From: Cellvibrio polysaccharolyticus
GTDB lineage: Bacteria > Pseudomonadota > Gammaproteobacteria > Pseudomonadales > Cellvibrionaceae
Length of the DNA stretch: 64,000 bases
Assembly (NCBI RefSeq): GCF_015182315.1
Contig: NZ_PRDL01000001.1
Location: 1,674,001-1,738,000, forward strand
Direction: 5' to 3'
Each line of letters opens with the position of its first letter. The first letter of the stretch is position 1. Below, piece by piece: positions 27,885 through 37,054 of this stretch. A program made the position numbers and the translations under genes. Under the pieces are notes generated by a model, which worked only from the letters and a program-made list of their open reading frames with translations, was not told the origin of the DNA and did not search any database.

Positions 27885-28143
27885 CAAAAAGCCGAAGTAG
27901 ATACTACTTCGGCTCAGGTTGTTAACAAAGTGCCTAATTTTTCCGGCCTGTACGGCAAGTGCCATTCTGTCCGTTTGTCATTAGGATGTTTGTTCCAAAA
28001 ACGCATGAATACGTCCCTGTAGCTCTGACGAGTCATCCCTGACTCGACAGTTTTGGAACAAACATCCTAACGCCAAACTCGCATTGTGCCGGTATGGGGT
28101 TTGTCAGCAGCCTGAGCCGAAGTAGTATCTACTTCGACTTTTG
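27885..28143. repeat. Outer 33-bp inverted repeat around repeat copy B
   Basis: Arms 27885-27918 and 28111-28143 are near-perfect inverted copies with one or two differences. Each contains its own hairpin (GCCGAAGTA-GATAC-TACTTCGGC on the left) ending in GGCTCAGG, and similarity continues a few bases outward. The centre lies within about 12 bp of that of the inner palindrome. The left hairpin, 16 bases past serS, may act as its terminator. Confidence 0.85.
27981..28070 (+). repeat. Palindromic intergenic repeat, copy B
   Basis: Perfect 20-bp inverted arms (27981-28000, TTAGGATGTTTGTTCCAAAA; 28051-28070). The core shares ACGCATGAATACGTCCCTG with copies A and C apart from single changes. It holds an inner 7-bp hairpin CGAGTCA-TCCC-TGACTCG. 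It is flanked by GTGCCATTCTGTCCGTTTGT on the left and CGCCAAACTC on the right, both also found at copy C. Confidence 0.9.
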
Positions 28144-28156
28144 ACAAAGCTCCTTA

Positions 28157-28210
28157 CTTTTTGGCGCTGTCCATAAGTGCCATTCTGTACGTTTTTCGTC
28201 AGGATGGCAC
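28157..28210 (+). repeat. Partial duplicate of the left flank of copy B
   Basis: AAGTGCCATTCTGTACGTTT...GTCAGGATG repeats about 45 bp of 27941-27988 in direct orientation and then diverges. It forms its own GTGCCAT / ATGGCAC hairpin (28178-28210). From here to cysG about 100 bases hold nothing recognised. Confidence 0.65.
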
Positions 28211-28311
28211 TCATCTGCTCCATCGAAAACCGGGAGCGCTTGCTGGCAATTAACTTGTTTTCCATCTCAGGCTGTCTCATTGTCACGTCTTTACGCGAGT
28301 GTTTTTGACCT

Positions 28312-29712
28312 ATGGATTATTTCCCCATCTTTCTCGATTTGAAACAACAGCGCTGCCTGCTGATAGGTGGTGGGGAAGTGGCCAGTCGAAAAGGGCGAAT
28401 GTTGTCCAAAGCCGGTGCCGTGCTGCGGGTTGTCGCTCATGATGTTTCGCCGGAACTGGTTGAGTTGGTGAATGCCTCGGGTGGTGAAATCGCATTGCGC
28501 GATTACCGCAATGAAGACATCGACGGTTGTGTGCTGGTGATTGCCGCCACCGACGACGAAGCGCTGAACGCCCGCGTGTCTGCCGATGCGCGGGCGCGTT
28601 TTATTCCGGTCAATGTGGTGGATGACCCGGCGAAATGTTCTTACATTACCCCGGCGATTGTCGACCGTTCGCCCTTGGTGATTGCTATTTCCAGTGGCGG
28701 TGAGGCGCCTGTGCTGGCGCGGTTGGTGCGAGCAAAGTTGGAAACCCTGATTCCTGCAGCCTATGGTCGACTGGCCGGTTTGGCAAGCCATTGGCGCGAG
28801 CGGGTCAAGCAGCGTTTTGAATCCGGCGATCAGCGCCGCCGCTTTTGGGAAAAAATTCTCCAGGGGCCGGCTGCCGAAATGGCGTTGAGCGGTCGCCTGG
28901 ATGCCGCCGGCGCGCTGCTGGAAAAAACGCTTTACGAAGATGCTGGCGACCTCAATAGCGGGGAAGTTTATCTGGTCGGTGGCGGGCCGGGTGATCCGGA
29001 GCTGCTTACCTTGAAAGCGCTACGCCTGATGCAGCAAGCCGATGTAGTGCTTTATGACCGGCTGGTTTCCGATGCGGTGATGGAACTGGTGCGACGGGAT
29101 GCCGAACGTATTTATGTGGGCAAGCGCCGCCATGAACACAGCATGCCGCAGGAAAACATCAACCAGTTGCTGGTTACTCTGGCGCAACAAGGTAAGCGGG
29201 TTTTGCGGCTGAAAGGCGGCGATCCGTTTATTTTTGGTCGCGGCGGGGAAGAAATCGAGCTGCTCTCTGAAAACCACATTCCCTTTCAGGTGGTGCCCGG
29301 CATTACTGCTGCGTCCGGTTGTTCTGCTTATGCCGGTATTCCTTTAACGCACCGCGATTATGCGCAGTCTGTTCGCTTTGTTACTGGTCATCTGAAGTCT
29401 GACAATCCCAATTTGCACTGGCCGGAGTTGGCAGAAAAAAGCCAGACACTGGTGTTCTATATGGGCTTGCCCGGTCTGGCGGATATTTGCCAAACGCTGA
29501 TTCGCCATGGCCGAGAGCCGTCAACACCGGTAGCACTGGTAGAGAAGGGCACCCTGCCGGAACAGCGGGTGTTGGTGGGTGATCTGACCACCATTGTGGA
29601 CATCGTTGCTCGGCAGGAAGTCAGGGCGCCCACCTTGTTTATTGTGGGAGATGTCGTGCGCTTGCACAGCAAGCTGAACTGGTTTGCTCCGGAATCACAA
29701 AGCGTAAGTTAA
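28312..29712 (+). CDS. cysG: Siroheme synthase CysG (trifunctional)
   Basis: Makes siroheme for sulfite and nitrite reductases. The 466-residue fusion has an N-terminal precorrin-2 dehydrogenase/ferrochelatase (about 1-205; NAD-binding LLIGGGEVASRKGRML; SGGEAPVLARLVRAKLE). It is followed by uroporphyrinogen-III methyltransferase (about 213-466; VYLVGGGPGDPELLTLKALR, VVPGITAASGCSAYAGIPLT). In Pseudomonas cysG directly follows serS; here the repeat cluster separates them by 437 bases. No strong ribosome site precedes the ATG at 28312. Confidence 0.97.
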   Translation: MDYFPIFLDLKQQRCLLIGGGEVASRKGRMLSKAGAVLRVVAHDVSPELVELVNASGGEIALRDYRNEDIDGCVLVIAATDDEALNARVSADARARFIPVNVVDDPAKCSYITPAIVDRSPLVIAISSGGEAPVLARLVRAKLETLIPAAYGRLAGLASHWRERVKQRFESGDQRRRFWEKILQGPAAEMALSGRLDAAGALLEKTLYEDAGDLNSGEVYLVGGGPGDPELLTLKALRLMQQADVVLYDRLVSDAVMELVRRDAERIYVGKRRHEHSMPQENINQLLVTLAQQGKRVLRLKGGDPFIFGRGGEEIELLSENHIPFQVVPGITAASGCSAYAGIPLTHRDYAQSVRFVTGHLKSDNPNLHWPELAEKSQTLVFYMGLPGLADICQTLIRHGREPSTPVALVEKGTLPEQRVLVGDLTTIVDIVARQEVRAPTLFIVGDVVRLHSKLNWFAPESQSVS

Positions 29713-29853
29713 GGCCTTAACTGATAGCTTCATCACAAAAGCGGCAACTTCTGGTTATGAAATAACCGCATTGGCCGATACATCATGAGTAAGGGTGTCA
29801 AAACCTTATCCGTTCGTGGCGCGAGTGCTGCGAAACCATGATGGAGTGATGCA

Positions 29854-30102
29854 ATGACCTATCTCGGCCCTATATCCACCTTACCGCCTTCTGCGACCTT
29901 GCCGCCGCCAACCAATCCCGGTGCGCGACCACAAACCACTGCCATCGAGCGCAGTGCTGATGCTACTCATGGTCAGCCAGCCTTTGTTGAGCGTCGACGC
30001 GGCCAGCGCCGTCGCCAGCAACAATCCCCCATGCTCGACACCCGCCAGGGGCGGGATCGTCGTAAAGCCTCTACGCCGCCGATTATTGATATCGAGGTTT
30101 AA
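29854..30102 (+). CDS. Small basic protein of unknown function
   Basis: An 82-residue open frame with a good ribosome site (GGAG, seven bases before the ATG). Pro-rich N-terminal half (GPISTLPPSATLPPPTNPGA) and Arg-rich C-terminal half with two charged motifs, ERRRGQRRRQQQ and TRQGRDRRK. No signal peptide or membrane segment, and probably disordered. The function is not recognised. It faces the GH84-like gene tail to tail, with three bases between. Confidence 0.6.
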   Translation: MTYLGPISTLPPSATLPPPTNPGARPQTTAIERSADATHGQPAFVERRRGQRRRQQQSPMLDTRQGRDRRKASTPPIIDIEV

Positions 30103-30105
30103 GGC

Positions 30106-31248
30106 TTATTCTGTCAGGCAAGCCGGGTCGAACACATACTCATCATTGAGCCAGCCGCAGATTTCTTCAGCACCTTGCTCTGGCCAGCTCTCGGCAATTT
30201 GCCGGTATTTGCGTTGCAGCGCTTTTTTATCCGCGTCGCTTAGCCCTTTAAGCCCTTGCTGCTGGAATTTTTCCGCGTCGTTTATCAGTGCCGTTGCGAA
30301 ATCGGTAGGGTACAACTCCCGGCAGGATTGAATAAATGTCTGTTCCGGGTTGTATTGCCGTGGTTGCCGAAATGCCTGGGGCACGCTGAACAAGGCTGTC
30401 CGGGATAACATTGGCTGATTCATCGGATTGGCGCAGTAACCGCTAATCAGTTCCGGCAACCGGGCGTGGCCGGCAGGAACGGCGCCCAGATGCAAAAAAC
30501 CGGATTTTACGGCACCGTCATTGACAGGGTAGTTGTCCCATAAAAAGGGTTTTCGGCCGAAGGCGGCGCTAATCTCCAGCAGTGAATCCTCCGGGTACGC
30601 TAGCGAACACACCTTGGGACCCGTCCAGAAAAACTCAATGCGGCGGTCAATGCCGCGTCCCAAATCCTGCCAGTAGTTGTCGGGCATGGCGCCAAACACT
30701 TTTTCAAGCACCGGATCGGTGGAATAGTAGGTGGGGCAGAAAATAAACTGTTTGGCGTTACTCAGTTCGGCGATGGTTTCTACCCAGCGGATTTGTTGCT
30801 CTGCCAGTTGTGGCCAGTCGCCGCGCATGTCATCAAACAGAATGCAAAGAATATCCGGCGACAGCTCGTTCAGCTCTGCCAATTTGTTGCGCAAGTGCTG
30901 ACGGTTCTGGCTGATTGGCGCTTGATAAATGTCCAGCGGCGTTAATCCAATACCAAAGCGCAAGTCGAGGTTGCGGTGATGTTCGCGCAGGGTTTCCAGC
31001 GGGCGACGAATCTCGGCCGGCCAGGCGCTCTGCCATTGGCGGCGTAAATAAACGTCATCTTTTGGCGCATAAATGTAAAAGTCATAGCCATTGCTGGCGA
31101 GAAAATCGGCCATTTGGCGCCGTTCCTGCCAGCTCCAGCTGCGCCCAAAGAAGCCTTCAATAATGCCGGGCGGCGGTATTGTTGAGGGTGCGGAATCCGG
31201 GGATTTGATCATGCTGCTATCGTCAGTTTGCGTATGTTGAATCGGGGG
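30106..31248 (-). CDS. GH84-like beta-N-acetylglucosaminidase domain protein
   Basis: The protein (380 residues from 31248) has the NAGidase/hyaluronidase-type TIM barrel. It starts GIIEGFFGRSWSWQERR, and the adjacent catalytic acid pair is seen as CILFDDMRGDW (the DD of O-GlcNAcases, which use substrate-assisted catalysis). FIFCPTYYSTDP and FLWDNYPVNDG are further family-like segments. No signal peptide is seen, so it seems cytosolic, unlike secreted NagJ. The start is uncertain: 31248 or 31212, neither with a clear ribosome site. The true substrate is unknown; N-acetylglucosaminides are likely. Partners for O-GlcNAc addition are not in the window. Confidence 0.75.
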   Translation of the reverse strand, partial: PPIQHTQTDDSSMIKSPDSAPSTIPPPGIIEGFFGRSWSWQERRQMADFLASNGYDFYIYAPKDDVYLRRQWQSAWPAEIRRPLETLREHHRNLDLRFGIGLTPLDIYQAPISQNRQHLRNKLAELNELSPDILCILFDDMRGDWPQLAEQQIRWVETIAELSNAKQFIFCPTYYSTDPVLEKVFGAMPDNYWQDLGRGIDRRIEFFWTGPKVCSLAYPEDSLLEISAAFGRKPFLWDNYPVNDGAVKSGFLHLGAVPAGHARLPELISGYCANPMNQPMLSRTALFSVPQAFRQPRQYNPEQTFIQSCRELYPTDFATALINDAEKFQQQGLKGLSDADKKALQRKYRQIAESWPEQGAEEICGWLNDEYVFDPACLTE

Positions 31249-31608
31249 CATTACTTTAGCGGCTTTTTCGCCGTAGATGATAATTTTTCCACGGCGATTC
31301 AGGGGCTTCGCTCGCCGTTGCGAATTGACACAGCAAGGGCATCTGCCTATGATAGCCGCCTTTTTGAGCCGCAAAAAAAATATGCCGTTCCAGCAACCGA
31401 CGGCACCTCTGAACTGGTCATTTTTCGACACGCAAACCTGAGCTATCAGGCCGTTTCAAACGATGTAAATGACTTTTTCGTGCAATGTGTTCAACAGTAC
31501 CGTACAGCAGGGCGAAGATCCTTCGGCGGTGATGTTGTCAAAGCAGTTGAGACGACAGGAATCAACCTATGAAGACTTATTGTTCTGCGTATTACTACGG
31601 GGTGCTCA

Positions 31609-33264
31609 ATGGCTAACCGTACCGATCTGAAATCCTGGCAAAATCTTGCCAAACACGCCGAAACCCTGAAAAGCCGCCATATCAGGGATCTCTTTAAAGA
31701 AGACGATTCCCGCTTTGAAAAATTCTCCATCGAACTGCCGCACCTGCTGTTCGATTTCTCCAAGAACCTGATTACCGACGAAACCAAAGCCGCCTTGCTG
31801 GCATTGGCCCGTGAAGTTGACGTTGAAGGCTGGCGCAGCAAAATGTTTGCCGCCGAGCACATCAACCACACCGAAGACCGCGCTGTCATGCACGTTGCCC
31901 TGCGCGATCGCTCGGACAAGCCGATTGTGATTGACGGCGAAGATGCTCGCCCGGCCGTAGCCGCCGAGCTGGAGCGGATGCGCAAGCTGTCTGAAAAACT
32001 GCGCTCCGGTGGTTGGGTCGGTTTTACCGGCAAGCAAATTACTGACATCGTCAGCATCGGTATTGGCGGTTCCAACCTGGGTCCGCTGATGGTGACCGAA
32101 GCTTTGTCCGCTTACAGCGACAAGCGTTTCAACATGCATTACGTTTCCAACGTTGATGGCGTACAAATCGCTGACGTGCTGGAAAAATTGAACCCGGAAA
32201 CCACGTTGTTTGTGATTTCCTCAAAAACCTTCACCACCCTTGAAACCATGACCAACGCCCGCACTGCCGAGCAGTGGTTCCTCAAGGCGGCAGGTGATCG
32301 CAGCGCTATTGCGGCACACTTTGTTGCGGTATCTACCAACCGCAAGCTGGTAACCGAATTCGGCATTGCTGAAGAAAATATCTTCGACATGTGGGATTGG
32401 GTTGGCGGTCGCTTTTCCCTGTGGTCTGCGATTGGCTTGCCGATTGTGTTGTCTCTCGGTTATGAGCAATTTGAAGCCCTGTTGCAGGGTGCCTATGAGA
32501 TGGATCAACACTTCCAGAATGCCCCGCTGGAGCAAAATGCACCGGTGTTGATGGCGCTGGTGGGTGTCTGGAACAGCAACTTCCTCGGTTATTCCGCTCA
32601 GGCGCTGTTGCCTTACGATCAGTGCTTGCACCGTTTCCCGGCTTACATGCAGCAGGCCGAGATGGAAAGTAACGGCAAATCGGTCAACTGGGCCGGTGAG
32701 CGCCTGAACTACCGCAGTGTGCCCCTGATCTGGGGTGAAGTGGGTATCAATGGTCAGCATGCGTTCTATCAAATGCTGCACCAGGGTACCGATATTATTC
32801 CGGCAGACTTTATTGGTTCGGTCGAGAGCAACATTGATGTTCCCGGTCACCACGATGCACTGATGGCCAACTTCTTTGCCCAGACCCAGGCGTTGATGCA
32901 AGGTAGTGACGAGCAGCAGGTTCGCGCCGAACTGACCGCCAAAGGCTTGTCTGAAGAGCGTATCGCGGCACTGATTCCGCAGAAAGTTCATCGCGGTAAC
33001 CGTCCTACCAACACCTTGTTGTTGCAAAAGGTTGATGCCCGTACCCTGGGTGCTCTGATTGCGCTCTATGAACACAAAATTTTTGTTCAGGGCATTATCT
33101 GGGAAATCTATTCGTTTGATCAGTGGGGTGTTGAACTGGGCAAAGTATTGGCTACCGGTATCCAGCGCGAATTGGCGCCGGAAGCGGCGGTCGGTACCGG
33201 CCATGATGCTTCAACCCGTAATCTGTTAAACTTTTACAAAAAAGCACGAAGTAAACAGCAGTAA
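31609..33264 (+). CDS. pgi: Glucose-6-phosphate isomerase
   Basis: Interconverts glucose-6-P and fructose-6-P. The 551-residue protein carries the PGI signatures DWVGGRFSLWSAIGLPI (about 262-278) and the C-terminal IWEIYSFDQWGVELGK, plus SIGIGGSNLGPLM in the sugar-phosphate site. GGGGTG lies upstream of the ATG. It heads the Entner-Doudoroff block, where it would let fructose-6-P enter through glucose-6-P. The 360 bases between it and the GH84-like gene contain both promoters presumably, but no site I can name. Confidence 0.97.
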   Translation: MANRTDLKSWQNLAKHAETLKSRHIRDLFKEDDSRFEKFSIELPHLLFDFSKNLITDETKAALLALAREVDVEGWRSKMFAAEHINHTEDRAVMHVALRDRSDKPIVIDGEDARPAVAAELERMRKLSEKLRSGGWVGFTGKQITDIVSIGIGGSNLGPLMVTEALSAYSDKRFNMHYVSNVDGVQIADVLEKLNPETTLFVISSKTFTTLETMTNARTAEQWFLKAAGDRSAIAAHFVAVSTNRKLVTEFGIAEENIFDMWDWVGGRFSLWSAIGLPIVLSLGYEQFEALLQGAYEMDQHFQNAPLEQNAPVLMALVGVWNSNFLGYSAQALLPYDQCLHRFPAYMQQAEMESNGKSVNWAGERLNYRSVPLIWGEVGINGQHAFYQMLHQGTDIIPADFIGSVESNIDVPGHHDALMANFFAQTQALMQGSDEQQVRAELTAKGLSEERIAALIPQKVHRGNRPTNTLLLQKVDARTLGALIALYEHKIFVQGIIWEIYSFDQWGVELGKVLATGIQRELAPEAAVGTGHDASTRNLLNFYKKARSKQQ

Positions 33265-33582
33265 TCTCGGCTGTTGGGAGTGAGAGAGCACCGGGACGAT
33301 TCGAAGGCAATGTATCTTCGAGTGCCCGGTAGCAAAAAATCGCCAAGAAACAGGTTCTATCTGGCGTTCAGTTACCGGTTTGGCATATTGGCTTGCAGAA
33401 ATTAACCGTTTGTAAGGGTTTTGCAGGCGCCATGAAACCGGTTTAGCAGTTGTTGTCCCCGGAGAAGAAAAGGGATGCAACTCTGTAATTGACCGCTTTT
33501 TGTTCCTTCTTATTGCAGCGTTCGGGGTCGCTACCTGCCGCTGCGTTCCGTGGCAGCCCAAAAAACGAGAAATGGTATCCAA

Positions 33583-35400
33583 ATGACCGACCCCAGACTT
33601 GTTGAAATTACTGATCGGATTATCGAAAGAAGCCGTGCAACCCGTGCGGCCTATCTGGAAAAAGTCGCACGGATGCAAAGCAAAGGCCCGGCGCGCAAGC
33701 GTTTGGCTTGTGGCAACCTGGCACACGGTTTTGCCGCCTGCGGCCCATCCGACAAAGAAGCTTTGGCAGAAGGTGATGCACCTAATCTGGGTGTGGTATC
33801 CGCTTACAACGAAATGTTGTCAGCGCATGTGCCTTACGGCACTTACATGGAGCCGATTCGTCAGGCTGCCCACGAAGCGGGTATGACCGCGCAGTTTGCC
33901 GGTGGTGTTCCGGCCATGTGCGACGGTGTTACGCAAGGGCGTGACGGCATGGATCTGTCGCTGTTCAGCCGCGATGTTATTGCCATGTCTACCGCAATCG
34001 CCCTGTCGCATGACATGTTTGACGGCGTTATGTGCCTCGGCGTGTGTGACAAAATTGTTCCGGGTTTGTTGATTGGTGCGCTGTCATTCGGTCAATTGCC
34101 CACCATTTTTATTCCCGCTGGCCCGATGACGCCGGGCTTGCCGAATGCTGAAAAAGTTCGCGTTCGTCAGTTGTTTGCTGAAGGCAAAGTAGGGCGCAAG
34201 GAGCTGCTGGCGGCAGAAAGTGCTTCCTATCACAGCGCCGGTACCTGTACTTTCTACGGCACCGCCAACAGCAACCAGATGTTGATGGAAATCATGGGGC
34301 TGCATTTACCGGGCAGCTCATTTGTTAACCCGGAAACCCAGTTGCGGGAAGTGCTGACGCGCGAAGCAGTAAAGCAGCTGGCCAAAATTACCACCGCGGG
34401 CGGTAACTACACCTCGCTGGCCGATATCGTTGATGAAAAAGTGATTGTCAACGGCGTCATCGGTTTGATGGCAACCGGTGGTTCTACCAACCACGCCATC
34501 CATATTATGGCGATTGCCCGCGCTGCCGGCGTAAATTTGAATTGGCAGGATCTTTCAGACTTGTCTGATATAATCCCGCTGATGTGTCGCATTTATCCTA
34601 ATGGTCTTGCCGACATTAACCGTTTCCAGGCGGTGGGTGGTATGGGTTATCTTATGCGCGAACTGCGCAAGGTCGGCCTGCTGCACGATGATGTTAAAAC
34701 CGTGATGGGCGAGGGCGGTTTGACGCCTTACACCAAAGAGCCTTTCCTGGATAACGGTGAGCTGGTGTGGCGTGATGCCCCCGCTGAAAGTCTGGACGAC
34801 GCGGTATTGCGCCCGGCGCACGCACCATTCAGCCCCGAAGGTGGCATGAAATTATTGAAAGGCAACCTGGGTCGTTCGGTGATCAAGGTTTCTGCGGTAA
34901 AACCGCAATATCGCAAAATAAAAGCACCTGCGGTGGTTTTTGAAACCCAGGAAGATCTGCAAGCAGCTTTCAAGCGTGGTGAGCTGGATAAGGACTTGAT
35001 CGCTGTGGTTCGCTTCCAGGGGCCAAAAGCCTGTGGTATGCCTGAGCTGCATAAATTGACCCCGTCTCTGGGTGTTCTCCAGGATCGTGGCTTCAAGGTG
35101 GCGCTGGTAACAGACGGACGTATGTCCGGTGCATCCGGCAAGGTGCCGGCGGCCATTCACCTGACACCCGAAGCGCTGGATAATGGCCCGATCGGTTTGA
35201 TCCGTGACGGTGACATGATTGAATTGGATGCTGAAAACGGCAGTTTGGTGTTACTGGTCAGCGATGAAGAGCTGCAAGGTCGCCAGCACGCTGCTGTAGA
35301 TTTATCAGCCAGCCATCAAGGTATGGGGCGCGAGCTGTTCGCACCGTTCCGCGCCTCTGTTGGCCAGGCTGAAGAAGGAGCAACGGTTTTTAATTGGTAA
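33583..35400 (+). CDS. edd: 6-phosphogluconate dehydratase
   Basis: Converts 6-phosphogluconate to KDPG, the key step of the Entner-Doudoroff route. A 605-residue member of the IlvD/Edd [4Fe-4S] dehydratases: ACGNLAHGFAACGP, GVTQGRDGMDLSLFSRD, MCLGVCDKIVPG and VTDGRMSGASGKVPAAIHL are diagnostic, with the cluster cysteines present. I start it at ATG 33583 (MTDPRLVEITDRIIERSR), in line with E. coli Edd; a GTG 33 bases earlier is in frame. The 318 bases from pgi show no clear operator. TGTAATT at 33488 resembles half of a HexR site only. Confidence 0.96.
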   Translation: MTDPRLVEITDRIIERSRATRAAYLEKVARMQSKGPARKRLACGNLAHGFAACGPSDKEALAEGDAPNLGVVSAYNEMLSAHVPYGTYMEPIRQAAHEAGMTAQFAGGVPAMCDGVTQGRDGMDLSLFSRDVIAMSTAIALSHDMFDGVMCLGVCDKIVPGLLIGALSFGQLPTIFIPAGPMTPGLPNAEKVRVRQLFAEGKVGRKELLAAESASYHSAGTCTFYGTANSNQMLMEIMGLHLPGSSFVNPETQLREVLTREAVKQLAKITTAGGNYTSLADIVDEKVIVNGVIGLMATGGSTNHAIHIMAIARAAGVNLNWQDLSDLSDIIPLMCRIYPNGLADINRFQAVGGMGYLMRELRKVGLLHDDVKTVMGEGGLTPYTKEPFLDNGELVWRDAPAESLDDAVLRPAHAPFSPEGGMKLLKGNLGRSVIKVSAVKPQYRKIKAPAVVFETQEDLQAAFKRGELDKDLIAVVRFQGPKACGMPELHKLTPSLGVLQDRGFKVALVTDGRMSGASGKVPAAIHLTPEALDNGPIGLIRDGDMIELDAENGSLVLLVSDEELQGRQHAAVDLSASHQGMGRELFAPFRASVGQAEEGATVFNW

Positions 35401-35411
35401 TGGTTTCGCTG

Positions 35412-35432
35412 AACCCGCCGCTGGCGGGTTTT
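35412..35432 (+). terminator. Hairpin after edd
   Basis: AACCCGCC-GCT-GGCGGGTT with TT following, 12 bases past the edd stop. It probably separates edd transcripts partly from zwf. Confidence 0.65.
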
Positions 35433-35563
35433 GATGAAGAGGGATAACCCGGTGCGGTGTTTATACACGAATATTGACCGGGTACATCCGACTGACATCA
35501 TCAAGGTAATAGAATACTCAGTGAGACAGATTGATCGGGATAGCGACTACAGGATAACCCCTC

Positions 35564-37054
35564 ATGCTCGAAGCTTTTGATTTTGTAATTTTTGGTGGTG
35601 CCGGTGATCTTGCATTGCGCAAATTGGTACCGGCTTTTTACCGCGCCTACCGCAATGGCGAATTGCCCAAAGGCACTCGCATCATTCCAACCTGTCGTAA
35701 TACCGATGTTGTTCGCGACTACAAAAACAAGGTTCGTGAAGCCGCGCAAAAGCATTTGCGTGCGGATGAATTTGTCGATGCAGACTGGCAAGCATTTGAA
35801 GAATATATTTTCCCGATCTTTCTCGACATTGCCAAAAAAGACGAGAAGTGGGACGAAATGGGTGCTCTGCTGAACGGCAGCGGCAATGCCCAGCGCGTTT
35901 TCTATCTCTCTACTCCGCCTTCTGTTTTCAGCGTATGCAGTAAGCATTTGTCCGAAACCGGTTTGATCACGCCGACCTCACGTGTGGTTGTCGAAAAACC
36001 GCTGGGTTATGACTCAGCCAGTGCTGAAGAAATCAACAGCCAGATTGCCGAATATTTTGACGAAAGCTGTATTTTCCGTATTGACCATTACCTCGGTAAG
36101 GAAACGGTACAAAACCTGCTGGCGCTGCGCTTTGCCAATGGTATGTTCGAGCACCTGTGGGATGCCAAGACCATTGATCATGTGCAAATTACCATTGCCG
36201 AAACCGTGGGTCTGGAAGGTCGTGCCAGTTTCTATAATGACGCCGGTGCAATGCGCGATATGGTGCAAAACCATATTCTGCAATTATTGTGTCTGGTGGC
36301 GATGGAATCTCCAAACCGCCTGACCGCTGATCGTGTTCGTGCAGAAAAATTGAAAGTATTGGAAAACCTGCGTCCGTTGACCGGCAACAGCGTGAAAATC
36401 AATACCGTTCGCGGTCAGTTTGCGGCCGGCGAAATCAATGGCAAGCCGGTACCTGCTTACCAGGAAGAGTTGGGCTCAACCAGCTCGACCGAAACCTACG
36501 TTGCTATTCGTGCGCACATCGACAATTCCCGTTGGGCCAACGTGCCGTTTTATCTGCGCACCGGCAAGCGTATGAAGCAGCGTTTTGCTGAAATTGTTAT
36601 TCAATACAAAGATGTTGCTCACCGTGTGTATCCGGAAGCCGCCGGAAAAACAGTTCCCAACCGTCTGGTTATCCGTTTGCAGCCGGAAGAGAACATCAAG
36701 ATCGTAATGACTACCCGCAATTTGGAAAAACAGGAAACCGAACTGCGTCCGGTAGTACTGAATTTCAACTTTGCTGATACCTACAAAGACTTCCAGAGCG
36801 ATGCTTACAAGCGTTTGATGCTGGATGCTGCCAAGAACGATGCCAGCCTGTTTATTCACCGTGCCGAAGTAGCGGCGGCGTGGGGCTGGGTTGATCCGAT
36901 TATTGAAGCCTGGGCGCGCCCTGAAAATAACCCGCACTTCTACCGTGCCGGTGGCTGGGGCCCGCAAGCGGCTGATGAACTGATTCAGTCTGATGGCCGC
37001 AACTGGTTTGTAGTTGATGAGCTGGCCGCAGAAGGTGATTCGGATGATCGTTGA
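35564..37054 (+). CDS. zwf: Glucose-6-phosphate 1-dehydrogenase
   Basis: Oxidises glucose-6-P to 6-phosphogluconolactone with NADP(+)/NAD(+). The 496-residue protein has the dinucleotide fold start FVIFGGAGDLALRKL (the usual GASGD reads GGAGD) and the active-site RIDHYLGKETVQN (about residue 172). FYLRTGKRM is the other substrate motif. AGGA precedes the ATG. The gene overlaps pgl by 11 bases, so the two are translationally coupled. Confidence 0.97.
   Translation: MLEAFDFVIFGGAGDLALRKLVPAFYRAYRNGELPKGTRIIPTCRNTDVVRDYKNKVREAAQKHLRADEFVDADWQAFEEYIFPIFLDIAKKDEKWDEMGALLNGSGNAQRVFYLSTPPSVFSVCSKHLSETGLITPTSRVVVEKPLGYDSASAEEINSQIAEYFDESCIFRIDHYLGKETVQNLLALRFANGMFEHLWDAKTIDHVQITIAETVGLEGRASFYNDAGAMRDMVQNHILQLLCLVAMESPNRLTADRVRAEKLKVLENLRPLTGNSVKINTVRGQFAAGEINGKPVPAYQEELGSTSSTETYVAIRAHIDNSRWANVPFYLRTGKRMKQRFAEIVIQYKDVAHRVYPEAAGKTVPNRLVIRLQPEENIKIVMTTRNLEKQETELRPVVLNFNFADTYKDFQSDAYKRLMLDAAKNDASLFIHRAEVAAAWGWVDPIIEAWARPENNPHFYRAGGWGPQAADELIQSDGRNWFVVDELAAEGDSDDR

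Noticed and set aside
33488..33502. HexR-like operator before edd (TGTAATT...)
   Set aside because: Only the left half fits; the right half shows no symmetry, so it cannot be called.
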